This document shows, one piece after another, positions 23,808-33,281 of a stretch of 64,000 nucleotides of DNA (position 1 is the first letter of the stretch; each line of letters starts with the position of its first letter). The stretch covers positions 310,001 to 374,000 of the forward strand of contig NC_015416.1 of NCBI RefSeq assembly GCF_000204415.1, written 5' to 3'. The DNA comes from Methanothrix soehngenii GP6. GTDB taxonomy: Archaea > Halobacteriota > Methanosarcinia > Methanotrichales > Methanotrichaceae. The notes beneath the pieces were generated by a model. That model did no database searches and was not told the DNA's origin. It saw nothing but the letters and a program-made list of their open reading frames with translations. The position numbers and the translations under genes are program-made.

Positions 23808-24118
23808 AAAAAGAGGAGAAAATAATTAAGTTCGAACTGCATGCGTCCGACCCGTTCTAAAAGCGGAATGTGCTTAGGGCCGCACGCTTCTGCCTTCTGG
23901 AATTTTAAGATACTATCTTCTTTATTGCATCGGTCCCTCTGATCTGCCTCAAGCTTAGAATAGATGTAATCAAACTGAAGCGGCGCAGAACACATGAATT
24001 TCAGAAATTCTATTTTATCTTGACTTATCCCGGCGCATCTCCTCAATCTGCTTCGATCCATCTTCTCCCCGCTAATAGCAGGTATCCCAAGGATACTGCA
24101 GCTCTGAATGGTCGAAAA
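23808..24118. other. Gap without a convincing gene
   Basis: About 310 bases. A minus-strand frame of 97 codons (23768-24061) exists and has a purine-rich stretch before its ATG, but it overlaps the end of the upstream gene, resembles no family I know, and its C-terminus is an artefact of that gene's complement. I do not call it. The last bases before 24175 hold a promoter (TAATAAATAATC). Confidence 0.5.
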
Positions 24119-24174
24119 ATTAATAAATAATCATTACGTATATGACAAGAAACACATTTTGCGAGGTGAAGAGA

Positions 24175-24486
24175 ATGACAAAGTATCTCATTAAATGGCA
24201 AAAGAACGAGTCATTGATGCCAGCGGATCCTGCTATGATGGCTAAGTTACAGTTATCATTGCTCGAAGTGGCAAGGGCAAATTTGAAATCTGGTAAGATG
24301 ATTGACTGGGGATCGTATTGTGATGCATCTGGCGGATACTGCATTGTGGAAACAAATGAATCTGAGCTATTCGATCAAATACTGAAATGGTATCCATATA
24401 TCTCATTCGATGCAAAGCCGGTTCTTAGTGTGGATCAAGTTATAGGAGCAATCGATAAAGCTATGATTGAATCGAAGCCAAAGTAA
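24175..24486 (+). CDS. Small protein, DUF3303-like ferredoxin-fold barrel
   Basis: 103 residues from the ATG at 24175, with GAGGTG eight bases upstream. The sequence MTKYLIKWQ...GKMIDWGSYCDASGGYCIVETNESELFDQI...PYISFDAKPVL follows the pattern of dimeric alpha/beta-barrel proteins of the DUF3303 type: strand, helix, strand around a tryptophan, then strand-helix-strand. Function of that family is unknown. An A+T-rich TATA-like stretch lies near 24120-24131. The frame continues 11 codons upstream but with no better start. Confidence 0.6.
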   Translation: MTKYLIKWQKNESLMPADPAMMAKLQLSLLEVARANLKSGKMIDWGSYCDASGGYCIVETNESELFDQILKWYPYISFDAKPVLSVDQVIGAIDKAMIESKPK

Positions 24487-24534
24487 TTTATATAAATGAG
24501 ATCGAATGGCATAGATGGGTGATGAAAGATCATC

Positions 24535-25101
24535 CTAAATCATTCTTCCCATCTGGAAGGCACTGCCCAGGAATTTTCCCACCCCGTGATATTTGCGCCC
24601 CTCAGGCGAGAACAGAAGCGGCCTTATCTTCTCGATATCCGGAAGGCCATCGGGACCCACGCAGCTCTCTTCCGCTTTGACATCCAGAATCTCTCCTATG
24701 AATTCCGTGTGCAGACCGATCTGGACAGAGGAGTGCAGGCTGCATTCCAGGGCGAGGGGGAACTCTTTTACAAAAGGAGCGTCAACCAACTCCCCCTTTA
24801 CTGGGGTGAGCCTTGTCCTGGCGAATTTGTCCTCGTCCCTCCCGGAGGCCATGCCGAAATAGTCCGCCTGATGAATGTATTCCTCAGAGGGCAGGCTCAC
24901 AGTGAAAGCTTTTCGCTCCAGGATATTTCCATAGGTGTAAGTTGCCTTGCGAAGAGAGACGGCAATGCATGGCGGGCTGGAGCAGCAGATGCCTGCCCAG
25001 GCAGCGGTCATCACATTCGGCTTTCCAGCATGGTCATAGGTCCCAACCACGCAAACCGGCGCAGGATACAGCAAGGTCTTCTTTCCCAGAGATATCTTCA
25101 T
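24535..25101 (-). CDS. Flavin reductase family protein
   Basis: 188 residues with the FMN-binding split-barrel of the flavin reductase/DIM6 family. [25 protein letters not shown] opens the fold; [23 protein letters not shown] near 50 is the flavin-binding block; the C-terminus has [19 protein letters not shown]. Methanogen members bind FMN and transfer electrons or reduce flavins, sometimes linked to oxygen defence. It is followed on the same strand by nothing close, and a nitroreductase gene lies 45 bases upstream, so the two flavoproteins may form one transcript. A decayed relative is at 16.5 kb. Confidence 0.88.
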   Translation of the reverse strand: MKISLGKKTLLYPAPVCVVGTYDHAGKPNVMTAAWAGICCSSPPCIAVSLRKATYTYGNILERKAFTVSLPSEEYIHQADYFGMASGRDEDKFARTRLTPVKGELVDAPFVKEFPLALECSLHSSVQIGLHTEFIGEILDVKAEESCVGPDGLPDIEKIRPLLFSPEGRKYHGVGKFLGSAFQMGRMI

Positions 25102-25146
25102 ACGAACTCCTCGTTCATCATTTCCCGATCATATCCGATGATCTCT

Positions 25147-25656
25147 CTACCATTGGTTATAATGCACCCTCTCCTCCTTGTATCTTTTGGAGGGGGCCGG
25201 TTTTTCGTTCGGGTAGCCCAGAGCGATCAGGGCAAATGGTGTGATCTCATCCGGAAGGGCAAATAGTCTCCTGAATCCCTCTATCCTGTCCTTCATAGGA
25301 TAGACTCCAGCCCATACCGCTCCCAGGCCCAGGGCATGCGCAGCCAGCAGAATGTTCTCCACAGCAGCAGAGCAGTCCTGCACCCAGAAATCTGGATATC
25401 TCTCATATCTGCTGTCCCCGCAAACCAGAATAGCCAGAGGGGATTGCCTGCACATTGCCGCAGTGGGGCAGATCAGGGGAATCTGATCCAGAATCCTGCG
25501 GTCGTCTATCGCCACAAATTGCCATGGCTGCTCGTTTCCGGCAGAGGGGGCAAGCATGGCCGCCTCAAGCAGCTCTCTATAGATCTCTCTGGGGATATCT
25601 TGAGGCTTGAATTTTCTGATGCTTCTGCGAGTTTTTATTGCTTCCAGGGCTTCCAT
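25147..25656 (-). CDS. Nitroreductase family protein
   Basis: 169 residues, a short nitroreductase. FMN-contact blocks are present: IKTRRSIRKF at 7-16, LEAAMLAPSAGNEQPWQFVAI near 30-50, and LAAHALGLGAVWAG near 104-117. These dimeric FMN enzymes reduce nitro groups, quinones or flavins with NAD(P)H. The flavin reductase gene follows 45 bases downstream, so they are likely co-transcribed. The ATG is preceded by GGAGGTG. Physiological substrate unknown. Confidence 0.92.
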   Translation of the reverse strand: MEALEAIKTRRSIRKFKPQDIPREIYRELLEAAMLAPSAGNEQPWQFVAIDDRRILDQIPLICPTAAMCRQSPLAILVCGDSRYERYPDFWVQDCSAAVENILLAAHALGLGAVWAGVYPMKDRIEGFRRLFALPDEITPFALIALGYPNEKPAPSKRYKEERVHYNQW

Positions 25657-26051
25657 AGATACACCTCCAATGAGATAACAGTGTCTTAGTTCTTTATAAA
25701 TTTGTTTGGCGATTGCGATCCAGCAGTATCTTATTCAAGCGAGATGAATAGCGCTTCTGGGCGAGGGGATCTGGTTAGCCAATACGATATGGCTAATTCT
25801 TCATCTGGCTAATTCCGGAATTCTCGCCTATGCATCAACTGAATCCACTGGGCGAATTGCCATAACGATCGTTATCGGCGAGACGTATTCAAAGCTTCGG
25901 ATAAACTTAAGTAGCATTGTATCCTCCAAGAAGGCGGATTATATCATGAACGGCACTGGCGTTATGTCTCGGACAGTATGGGTGTTGTATCATGGTTTGG
26001 TCGCGGGTGAATACGCGGATGAACCCTTAAATTATAATGAATTTATGAGGC
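25657..26051. promoter_or_regulatory. Divergent promoter region with a 14-base palindrome
   Basis: 395 bases between nitroreductase (minus) and the MCR-activation operon (plus). ATAACGATCGTTAT at 25862-25875 is a perfect palindrome. The sequence GGCTAATTC occurs twice (about 25789 and 25806). A TATA-like AAATTATAATG lies at about 26030-26040, close to the atwA start. I see no gene here. Confidence 0.5.
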
Positions 26052-27662
26052 ATGATAAATTTGGCACCTTTTATCGAGATTAAGGATCTGACAGTTCGAT
26101 TCGGCGAAGTTGTAGCTCTTCGCAATGTGAATCTGGTCATTGAGGAGGGAGAGTCGGTCGGCATTTTGGGAAGGAGCGGTTCAGGCAAAAGCGTCTTGAT
26201 GCATGTCTTGCGTGGCGTAGAATCATTCCAGGATATATCTGGCAGTGTGATCTACCACGTCGCCAGATGCAGCAAATGCCATCATGTAGAGCCGCCCAGC
26301 CATGTGGGAAGAAGCTGCAAGTGTGGGAGCACTCTGGAGCCATTTGATGCCGATTTCGTATCTCTGGATATAAACGATCCTCTCAGGCGCGACGTTGTGA
26401 AGAGGATTGCCATAATGTTGCAGAGGACCTTTGCACTTTATGGAGACGAGCGGGTGATCGTGAACGTGATGCGCGCGGTGGAGGAGACAGGAGACACTAT
26501 GAGCGTCCATGTAGCTGCAGACCTGTTGGATGAGGTCAATCTATCTCATAGGCTGATGCATGTCGCCCGAGAGCTGTCTGGGGGAGAGAAGCAGCGCGTT
26601 GTCCTGGCCCGTCAGCTGGCCAAATCTCCCATGATCCTGCTGGCAGACGAGCCAACGGGAACTCTCGACCCAGCCACAGCCAGAGTGGTTCACGATTCCA
26701 TAAAGCGAGCGGTCAACGACTTCAAGATGACCCTGATCATCACCAGCCACTGGGAAGATGTCATGGTCGAGCTGACCCAAAGGGCTATTTTGCTTGATCA
26801 GGGAGAGATCAAGGCAGAAGGCAAGCCAAAGGATGTAGCCGCTCAGTTCCTGGCCATGGCTGGAACTTTAGCCAAGCGGGAAGAGGTCGAGCTGGGCGAG
26901 CCGATGATCAAGGCCAACGGCCTTTCGAAGAGATACATCAGCATAGACCGGGGCGTGGTAAAAGCGGTGGATGAGGTCAGCCTGGAGGTCAATGAGGGCG
27001 AGATCTTCGGTCTGGTGGGCATCTCTGGGGGCGGCAAGACCACTCTCTCCAAGATGATCAGCGGCATTCTTACTCCCACCGGCGGCAGCATCTCTGTGCG
27101 GGTGGGGGACGAATGGGTGGATATGACCGTCCTCGGTTCCAACGGTCGAGGTCGCGCCACCAAATACATCGGCATCCTCCATCAGGAATATACCCTCTAT
27201 CCTTCTCGCAGCGTTATCGAGAACCTGACGGAAGCCATAGGCCTCTCTCTTCCCTTCGAGCTGGCGGAGAGGAAGGCCATTCACACTCTGGAGACGGTTG
27301 GATTTTCTGAGGAGCAGGCAGAAGCAGTGCTGGAGAAGATGCCCCATGAGCTCTCTGAGGGCGAGAGGCACAGGGTTGCCATGGCGCAGGTCTTAATAAA
27401 AGAGCCGAGGATAGTGGTCCTGGATGAGCCCACGGGAACAATGGACGCCATCACCAAGATCGAGGTCACGAATTCCATCCTCAATGCCCGCGAGGAGCTG
27501 GGCGAGACGTTCATTATCGTGAGCCATGACATGGATTTCGTGAAGAACGTATGTGATCGGGCCATGCTCATGCGTAATGGGAGGGCTATATTCACCGGCC
27601 TGCCGGACGAGGTTTTGAGCAGGATCACAGAAGAAGAAGAGAAGGAGATGCTGGGGAGTTAA
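26052..27662 (+). CDS. atwA: Methyl-coenzyme M reductase activation component A2
   Basis: 536 residues with two ABC ATPase modules in one chain. Module 1 has Walker A GRSGSGKS at 40-47, an inserted cysteine-rich segment (RCSKCHHVEP...SCKCGS, about 73-97) that may bind zinc or Fe-S, LSGGEKQRV near 177 and LADEPTGTLD near 197. Module 2 has GISGGGKTT near 324, LSEGERHRVA near 440 and VVLDEPTGTMD near 457. There are no membrane segments. A2 uses ATP to help reduce the F430 nickel of methyl-coenzyme M reductase to Ni(I). It opens an operon with methanogenesis markers 3, 6, 5, 15, 17 and 7, consistent with assembly of the activation complex. Confidence 0.95.
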   Translation: MINLAPFIEIKDLTVRFGEVVALRNVNLVIEEGESVGILGRSGSGKSVLMHVLRGVESFQDISGSVIYHVARCSKCHHVEPPSHVGRSCKCGSTLEPFDADFVSLDINDPLRRDVVKRIAIMLQRTFALYGDERVIVNVMRAVEETGDTMSVHVAADLLDEVNLSHRLMHVARELSGGEKQRVVLARQLAKSPMILLADEPTGTLDPATARVVHDSIKRAVNDFKMTLIITSHWEDVMVELTQRAILLDQGEIKAEGKPKDVAAQFLAMAGTLAKREEVELGEPMIKANGLSKRYISIDRGVVKAVDEVSLEVNEGEIFGLVGISGGGKTTLSKMISGILTPTGGSISVRVGDEWVDMTVLGSNGRGRATKYIGILHQEYTLYPSRSVIENLTEAIGLSLPFELAERKAIHTLETVGFSEEQAEAVLEKMPHELSEGERHRVAMAQVLIKEPRIVVLDEPTGTMDAITKIEVTNSILNAREELGETFIIVSHDMDFVKNVCDRAMLMRNGRAIFTGLPDEVLSRITEEEEKEMLGS

Positions 27663-27663
27663 T

Positions 27664-29187
27664 TTGAGAGTCTTAGTTGACGGCAAAGAGATTGAGCTGG
27701 CAGCTGGAGCTTGCCTGGCGGATGCCCTGCAAAAAGCAGGCAGCAATCCCGCTAAAGGCGCTATCGTGGGGATGGTCAAAGGCCGGGGCGAGAAATCGCG
27801 TCAGACCAACTCTTATTGGCTCAACACGACCAAGGGCAAAATCAGAATTGAGCTTTTAGAAAATGATCTGCAGAAGATCTGGCATGAGGTCGTGGAAAAG
27901 ATCTCTGGCTCTCAGGTGAGATGGGCTTCAGCAGACGGTATAGCCTTTGGGCCGTTCTCATCCAGAATATCTTTTGCCAGGGATGCGCATGAGTACAATC
28001 GCTGGGAGGTGGTCTTAGGCGCGGCTGGCTTTGATGCAGATAACACTCAGCTGATATTCATGCAAAGAAGGCATTCAGCTGTTTACGGCACGCCCAAGGA
28101 TGGAGGGGTGTTTGCCCATGTCGTAGGAGGCAAGAACACCCTTGACCGGCTGGAGATTGGGGACAGAATTGAGTCTATAGAGCCAATTGTGGAATGGCAG
28201 GACCTGACTGAGAAGATGTCCACCCTGGATCTAACTCTGCCCGTGGAGGAGGGCATGGAGATCTATACTCGGGTCCAAGCAGAGCTCATCGAGGACGCGC
28301 CACTTGGTGCGGAGTTCTTCCTCGCTTTGACCAGAGACGGCACTTTCAGGGTTGATTCCGTATCCAGCTCTTATATCTCATCCGACCATCTTCTGACGGA
28401 GCACGTTGCATATGAGCATCGTGAGCCCCGTCTGGAGGGCGTGGTCACGGTCAGAACGACCGGACGGGGTCTGGGTAGGATCTTCATCTACAAGCATGAT
28501 CGCACCTCGAATCCCAGCCATTCTGTAGTGGCGAGGGTAATCAAAGGCATGGACATGGTCAAACTGGCAAAGCCCGGCCAGATGATAACATTTGATGTAA
28601 CCCCTGAGCGCATAATGCTACTGGGCAAGTTCCTGGAGGATGCCAGGCAGGAGATGGAGCAACGAGGAATTGAGGCCGAGGTTGAGGGCTATGAGGGCGA
28701 GGATGCAGTGGTGGTCAAGCAGGAGCCAGGTGCCACCATGGAGATTCTGAAAGCAAAAAAGGTGCGGATCTCATCCCTTCCTTCCAGCCGCCTTATTTCT
28801 ATCCAGCTTTATTATGACCTGGCGCCCAAGAGCCTGGACTATTTCCGCCATGTCACCGGCCTCAAAGAAAAGCCTGTTGGGCCATTGCCTGTCTACTTCA
28901 CCTATGAGAACACCCTGCTCTTCAAGCCGGAGGTCGAGGCGGTGAGCTACAAGGAGCTACTTCCTGAGAACAAGCCAACTGGGCCCGTGCCTGCCGGCTC
29001 GATAGGCATCTCTAACCAGGTCTCAAAGAAGATAGGTCTGGTTGGCATCCGGCTGGAAGAGGACAAACGATATGGGCCCTCGGGCGAGAAGTTCGAAGCT
29101 ACGAACATCATCGGTCGGGTTTTAGAGCCGGATAAGCTCAGAGATGTGAAGGAAGGAGAGACGATCTACATTCGGGAGGAACGGTAA
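27664..29187 (+). CDS. mmp3: Methanogenesis marker protein 3
   Basis: 507 residues from TTG, one base after the atwA stop, with GGGGAG about nine bases upstream. The N-terminus (MRVLVDGKEIELAAGACLADAL) has a beta-grasp look. The rest is characteristic of the methanogen-only marker 3 family, with GPFSSRISFARDAHEYNRWE near 97 and cyclophilin-like strands near 220-280. Marker 3 has been reported as a subunit of the ATP-dependent complex that activates methyl-coenzyme M reductase. Its position directly after A2 fits that role. No catalytic motif can be assigned from sequence alone. Confidence 0.93.
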   Translation: MRVLVDGKEIELAAGACLADALQKAGSNPAKGAIVGMVKGRGEKSRQTNSYWLNTTKGKIRIELLENDLQKIWHEVVEKISGSQVRWASADGIAFGPFSSRISFARDAHEYNRWEVVLGAAGFDADNTQLIFMQRRHSAVYGTPKDGGVFAHVVGGKNTLDRLEIGDRIESIEPIVEWQDLTEKMSTLDLTLPVEEGMEIYTRVQAELIEDAPLGAEFFLALTRDGTFRVDSVSSSYISSDHLLTEHVAYEHREPRLEGVVTVRTTGRGLGRIFIYKHDRTSNPSHSVVARVIKGMDMVKLAKPGQMITFDVTPERIMLLGKFLEDARQEMEQRGIEAEVEGYEGEDAVVVKQEPGATMEILKAKKVRISSLPSSRLISIQLYYDLAPKSLDYFRHVTGLKEKPVGPLPVYFTYENTLLFKPEVEAVSYKELLPENKPTGPVPAGSIGISNQVSKKIGLVGIRLEEDKRYGPSGEKFEATNIIGRVLEPDKLRDVKEGETIYIREER

Positions 29188-29600
29188 TGTTGGTCACTAA
29201 ATACTTAATAATGTCCTCTGAGTCCAATATTCTCCCCTCGGATATCGCCATGAAGATCTATGGTTCAGGCTACGATATCCTGGTCAAGGAGACCTGTTTC
29301 GGCGTTATTATCCACGGGGAAGAGGAGATTATAGAGAAGCTTCTCGAGGAGATTCGCAGTCTGGATCCAGCCGGCATATTCGTCAAAGATCGGGGATTTC
29401 CACCAGGCGACCCAAGGCGCTGCCGCGGTCGCAGAGGCGGAGGAGCCAGGCCAGGCTTCTACATGATCGAGTCTGAGTCAAAGCTGCTGCCTATGATCTC
29501 CAGGGCTCTAGCCTCGGAGGAGGAGTGTGAGCCTGTTCCAGAAAAGAAGGTGCGTCCCATTCCTCTTGAGAGGCTGGAAGAGATCGCAAAAGAAGATTAA
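29187..29600 (+). CDS. mmp6: Methanogenesis marker protein 6
   Basis: 137 residues; its ATG shares one base with the stop of the marker 3 gene, so translation is coupled. The visible core is a small alpha/beta fold with ETCFGVIIHGEEEIIEKLLE near 34-53 and a basic, arginine-rich strip KDRGFPPGDPRRCRGRRGGG near 68-87 that is typical for the family. It is found only in methanogens and relatives and clusters with the MCR activation genes. Its exact role is not known. Confidence 0.93.
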   Translation: MLVTKYLIMSSESNILPSDIAMKIYGSGYDILVKETCFGVIIHGEEEIIEKLLEEIRSLDPAGIFVKDRGFPPGDPRRCRGRRGGGARPGFYMIESESKLLPMISRALASEEECEPVPEKKVRPIPLERLEEIAKED

Positions 29601-29615
29601 TTCTGAGGTAAATCA

Positions 29616-30053
29616 ATGGCAAAAGTAATCGTTTATCCTCCCACCAGCATGATCCTCTCGGACCTTGTGGACAGGATGGGCCACAAGGCGCTTGTAGTTC
29701 CCGAAGTGGTGAGAAAGCTCGCAACCGATAATAATCTCGCCTCACCGCCTTTGAATGTCACTTCTGAGGAACCCAAGAAAGGGCTTCGCTATGCTGCAGT
29801 CGATGTCCCCTCAGGGATCCGGGGCAGAATGGCCCTGATTGGCCCGATAATCGAGGAAGCCGAGGCTGCGATCATCGTCCAGGATCCGGGGTGGCTCACA
29901 GGATGCGCGGGATGCAACAGGACCAATGAGTTGGTCAGGCTGCTGATCAGGACCAAAGGAGTTCCCATTCTGGACCTCTCTTACCCCACCAATGATGCCG
30001 AGGCCAGGGATTTCGTGCAGAAGATCAAGAATTTCTTGGGGGATTTAAAGTGA
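29616..30053 (+). CDS. mmp5: Methanogenesis marker protein 5
   Basis: 145 residues, 15 bases after marker 6. It starts [20 protein letters not shown] and has the cysteine pair [17 protein letters not shown] near 97-113 and [15 protein letters not shown] near 121. The GCAGC motif may bind a metal or Fe-S cluster. The next gene starts with GTG overlapping this stop codon. The family is restricted to methanogens; function unknown but linked by context to methyl-coenzyme M reductase maturation. Confidence 0.93.
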   Translation: MAKVIVYPPTSMILSDLVDRMGHKALVVPEVVRKLATDNNLASPPLNVTSEEPKKGLRYAAVDVPSGIRGRMALIGPIIEEAEAAIIVQDPGWLTGCAGCNRTNELVRLLIRTKGVPILDLSYPTNDAEARDFVQKIKNFLGDLK

Positions 30054-31276
30054 TTCGCATTGCACAGCTCTCCTGTGGCGCAGAGTACAGCGGCATTCAA
30101 AAAGAGATCGAAAGGGCGGCAGAGACCGTAGGGGCCAAGATAGTCTTCCCGGAGGTCTCTTTAGATGACATGCTCAATGTGGAAGAGAAGTTCGGGGTAC
30201 GAGTGGCTTCTGGAGATCTCAACCTGGCCATAGCTCGAGCAGTGAGAATTGTGGAGAACCCAGACCTCGCCGATGCTGTGGTGGTCATGACCTGCTTCCG
30301 ATGCGCTGAGGCGGCCATCATACGCTCGGAGATCCGAAAGTACATCCACGAAAACTCCAAGATTCCCGTCTTGAGCTACTCATTCACCGAGAGGACCACA
30401 GCAGAGACGCTGCTTACCCGTATGGAAGCTCTGGTTACCACGGTCAAGTACAGAGGCCTCCTGGCCCGGGAGAAGCAGAAGGGCCTCACCGCGGGAATCG
30501 ACTCTGGATCCACCACCACCAAGTCAGTGGTGATGAGAGACAATAAGGTGATAGGCACTGGCTGGGTTCCCACCACAGAGGTCTTGAAGAGCGCAGAGGA
30601 TGCTTTTCAGGAGGCTCTCAAGGCCGCAGGGGTCAATAAAGAGGATATTCAAGCAGTGGGCGTTACTGGGTACGGTCGATTTCTGGTGGGCAAGCATATC
30701 AATGCCAAGCTCATCCAGGAGGAGATCACCGTTAACTCCAAGGGAGCAGTCTTCCTGGCAGATGCTCAGAGGGGGCCGGCAACAGTTATCGATATCGGCG
30801 GCATGGACAACAAGGCCATATCGGTCCAGGACGGAATTCCCGGGGGCTTTACCATGGGCGGAATATGCGCTGGTGCATCCGGCCGGTTCCTGGAGCTCGC
30901 CGCCCGCCGCCTGGGAGTCGACATCACCGAATTGGGCAAACTGGCCCTGAAGGGAGACTACAGGAAAGTGGCCATGAACAGCTACTGCATAGTCTTCGGC
31001 ACTCAGAGCCTGGTCAACAGCCTTTCCATGGGAAATAAGCCCGAGGATGTGGCTATGGCTGCCTGCCACTCCGTTGCTGAGCAGGTATATGAGCAGCAGC
31101 TGCAGGAGGTAGAGGTTAAAGAGCCGGTGATCATGGTAGGCGGAACCTCGCTCATCGAAGGCCTGCCCAAAGCGATGGAGGAGCTATTGCAGGTCAAGGT
31201 GACCGTTCCCCCTTATGCCCAATATATCGGGGCTGTAGGCGCAGCTCTCCTGGTATCGGGGCTGCTGGAGGGCTGA
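30050..31276 (+). CDS. mmp15: Methanogenesis marker protein 15, BcrAD/BadFG-type ATPase
   Basis: 408 residues. An N-terminal domain of about 140 residues holds [18 protein letters not shown] near 84-100. The rest is an acetate-kinase/Hsp70-fold ATPase of the BadF/BadG/BcrA/BcrD family: [13 protein letters not shown] near 149, [10 protein letters not shown] near 204, [12 protein letters not shown] near 247 and [13 protein letters not shown] near 271. Related proteins are ATP-driven activators that inject low-potential electrons from a bridged 4Fe-4S cluster into dehydratases or into corrinoid enzymes. A similar job for an MCR-related redox step is plausible. Start GTG overlaps the marker 5 stop. 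Confidence 0.94.
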   Translation: MIRIAQLSCGAEYSGIQKEIERAAETVGAKIVFPEVSLDDMLNVEEKFGVRVASGDLNLAIARAVRIVENPDLADAVVVMTCFRCAEAAIIRSEIRKYIHENSKIPVLSYSFTERTTAETLLTRMEALVTTVKYRGLLAREKQKGLTAGIDSGSTTTKSVVMRDNKVIGTGWVPTTEVLKSAEDAFQEALKAAGVNKEDIQAVGVTGYGRFLVGKHINAKLIQEEITVNSKGAVFLADAQRGPATVIDIGGMDNKAISVQDGIPGGFTMGGICAGASGRFLELAARRLGVDITELGKLALKGDYRKVAMNSYCIVFGTQSLVNSLSMGNKPEDVAMAACHSVAEQVYEQQLQEVEVKEPVIMVGGTSLIEGLPKAMEELLQVKVTVPPYAQYIGAVGAALLVSGLLEG

Positions 31277-31277
31277 G

Positions 31278-31850
31278 ATGGACCCAATGGAGGTCTTCAA
31301 GATAGAGGTGACCGGCGGGGAGGAGTACGGAGCCAAGAAGTACCGAGAGATAATAATGGACATTCTGCAGGACCTGGGTCTGATCAGGTCCATTGGCAGG
31401 CTTTATGTCTATGTCGACATTTCAGTTCCAGTCTTCGCAGTCTACGGCCTCCTCCGTTCCGGCATACCGCCCCTTACGATCAAGGATGTGGGAGATGTGA
31501 TGAAGGTCGGAGGCGGCTACCAGATCAAGATCAATGATGAAGAGCATATGGCAGACCTCCTTAAGGCTTTGTGGAAGCGATACGGGCGGGAGAGGGTGGA
31601 ACAACCGGCAAGGGACATTGTGATCATTGCCTCAGATTCCTCGCCTGCCGATCTGATGGTTACGGATATGGAGGCGGAGTTTCTGCAGGATCTGACCGAT
31701 GCCCTGGTCAGAGTAGTGCCAGAAGGATTTCGCAACCGTCGAAACATCATGACCAAAGACAGCTTCTTCTTCGTCGCTGCTGAGGAGTCGATCAAGCCGG
31801 AGCTGATATCAGAGATCGAAGAGAAGATCCGGGAGATGGAGAATGCTTGA
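31278..31850 (+). CDS. mmp17: Methanogenesis marker protein 17
   Basis: 190 residues, one base after the marker 15 stop. Family-like blocks are FKIEVTGGEEYGAKKYREII near 5-24, RLYVYVDISVPVFAVYGLLR near 41-60, and MTDMEAEFLQDL near 122. No cysteine-rich motif or membrane segment is present. Marker 17 has been reported with markers 3 and 7 in the MCR activation complex. Its last 8 bases overlap the marker 7 gene, so the two are translated together. Confidence 0.92.
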   Translation: MDPMEVFKIEVTGGEEYGAKKYREIIMDILQDLGLIRSIGRLYVYVDISVPVFAVYGLLRSGIPPLTIKDVGDVMKVGGGYQIKINDEEHMADLLKALWKRYGRERVEQPARDIVIIASDSSPADLMVTDMEAEFLQDLTDALVRVVPEGFRNRRNIMTKDSFFFVAAEESIKPELISEIEEKIREMENA

Positions 31851-32766
31851 GCCTGTGATGTTCACCGGAGGGTTGTACAAGCACGACCTGGTATTGGAGC
31901 TGGTGGAAGACCTGGGCGGCTACATCCTGCAGAAGAATGTTACTCAGACGGAGATCATACTTTTATTGCTGGTTCCTTCAGAGGACATGAATGCACTGGA
32001 GATCCTGAGCCGAGATCTCAGAGGAGAGCTGGTAAGGGCGCCGCTGGCGGGAACAGAGGTGGCGGTGGTCACACCCACCCTGGCCATTCATCATCTGCCC
32101 CATGTGGCCTGCGATATTGCCGAGTATCTGCGCAGGCATGGCTCCAAGACCAATATGATTGGCATGGCTCGGGGTGTGGGCAGGGAGATCGCCCAGATAA
32201 ATGAGTATGAGACCGCTCTGATAAACGAGCATGATGCCGCAGTCTTCATCTTCGGCAACTTCGAAGACTGCATCAAGAAGAAAGAGGACCTCTACCGGAA
32301 TATCGGCGTGCCTGTCATAATTACCGGTGGGCCGAAGATAGATCCAGAAGAGCTGCCCTATGCCTTTGGCTATGTGCCGTCCATCGGCCGGATGGCCCAC
32401 AGGACCCGCAAGGCCACGGAGATTGGATCCCTGGACAATATCGTCGAGATGGTAGGACGGGCGCTGGACAAAACCCGGGAAGCAATCGCCAAGGATCCTC
32501 TGACCACCTCTCCGCCCAGGGTGATGGATGCGGTACGAGAGCAGGTTCCGGAGGTCGAGTTCTCCTATTCTCCTCTGCCAATTGCCCTCAATCTAACCGG
32601 GGTGCGGGTGAAGCTTCCTTATGCGGGCTATCGGGATAAGGTGGCAGCAGTGACCTTCGATGAGGGTGTGAAGCTGGGCGAGGTGGCCACCATCAGGCCC
32701 TCTAGGATGAAGGATTATATACTGGTGAGGATACTGCCCAGTTCGGAGACTGGATTCGTCTTCTGA
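31843..32766 (+). CDS. mmp7: Methanogenesis marker protein 7
   Basis: 307 residues. Visible features are LAIHHLPHVACDIAEYLRRHG near 84, RGVGREIAQINEYETALI near 107, AVFIFGNFEDCIKKKEDLYR near 130, and VPVIITGGPKIDPEELPY near 151. The family occurs only in methanogens and relatives; it has been reported in the MCR activation complex together with A2 and markers 3 and 17. The conserved histidines and single cysteine may be cluster ligands, but that is inference. It ends the coupled part of the operon. Confidence 0.93.
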   Translation: MLEPVMFTGGLYKHDLVLELVEDLGGYILQKNVTQTEIILLLLVPSEDMNALEILSRDLRGELVRAPLAGTEVAVVTPTLAIHHLPHVACDIAEYLRRHGSKTNMIGMARGVGREIAQINEYETALINEHDAAVFIFGNFEDCIKKKEDLYRNIGVPVIITGGPKIDPEELPYAFGYVPSIGRMAHRTRKATEIGSLDNIVEMVGRALDKTREAIAKDPLTTSPPRVMDAVREQVPEVEFSYSPLPIALNLTGVRVKLPYAGYRDKVAAVTFDEGVKLGEVATIRPSRMKDYILVRILPSSETGFVF

Positions 32767-32816
32767 TTCCAGGCTATTGCGGAGCCAGGGCGAAGAGGCT
32801 ACAGGGGTCTGATATC

Positions 32817-33269
32817 ATGAGCTTTGAAGATGAGCTGGATGCCATTTTGGTCAAGGGAAAGGACAAAGCAGCCAAGGACATTTTAAAGGCGGTGGAGAGT
32901 ACCTATGGCGAGGTGCCCTATATCTTTCAGTTCATGGAGGATGACTCAGAGCTGCTCATCACCAAGGTGTTGCACAATAATGCCATCTTGAGGAGTTCTA
33001 ATCTGGATGCAAAGACGGTGGAGCTGATCTCGGTGGCCGTGTCTGCAGCATTGCGGTGCAGCCACTGTCTGAGGCTGCACATCCGGCTGGCCGGAAGCCT
33101 GGGGGTGCCGGATGATCAGGTTGCTGCGGCCATATTTCTCGCCGGGAACCTGGTGAACGCCAGCGTGCTTGCGACCGCGGCGCGTAATCTGGATGAGGAG
33201 CGGGAGATCTGCCGGTCCTGCGAGATAGCAAGCGAGACCTGCGAGATCAATGGAAGGGGAGAGGATTGA
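32817..33269 (+). CDS. Carboxymuconolactone decarboxylase (AhpD-like) family protein
   Basis: 150 residues. The all-helical CMD core carries the CxxC-type redox motif RCSHCLRLHIRLA near 80-92, with the histidine three residues after the second cysteine as in AhpD. The tail has a further CRSCEIASETCEI cluster. Such proteins act as thiol-based peroxidases or disulfide relays. The gene starts 50 bases after marker 7 on the same strand, so it probably belongs to the MCR activation transcript and could protect the oxygen-sensitive complex; that role is inference. Confidence 0.88.
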   Translation: MSFEDELDAILVKGKDKAAKDILKAVESTYGEVPYIFQFMEDDSELLITKVLHNNAILRSSNLDAKTVELISVAVSAALRCSHCLRLHIRLAGSLGVPDDQVAAAIFLAGNLVNASVLATAARNLDEEREICRSCEIASETCEINGRGED

Positions 33270-33281
33270 GCCTCTCCTTCC

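Noticed and set aside
23768-24061. 97-codon minus-strand frame
   Set aside because: Convergent overlap with the end of a membrane-protein gene, no family resemblance, unusual composition.
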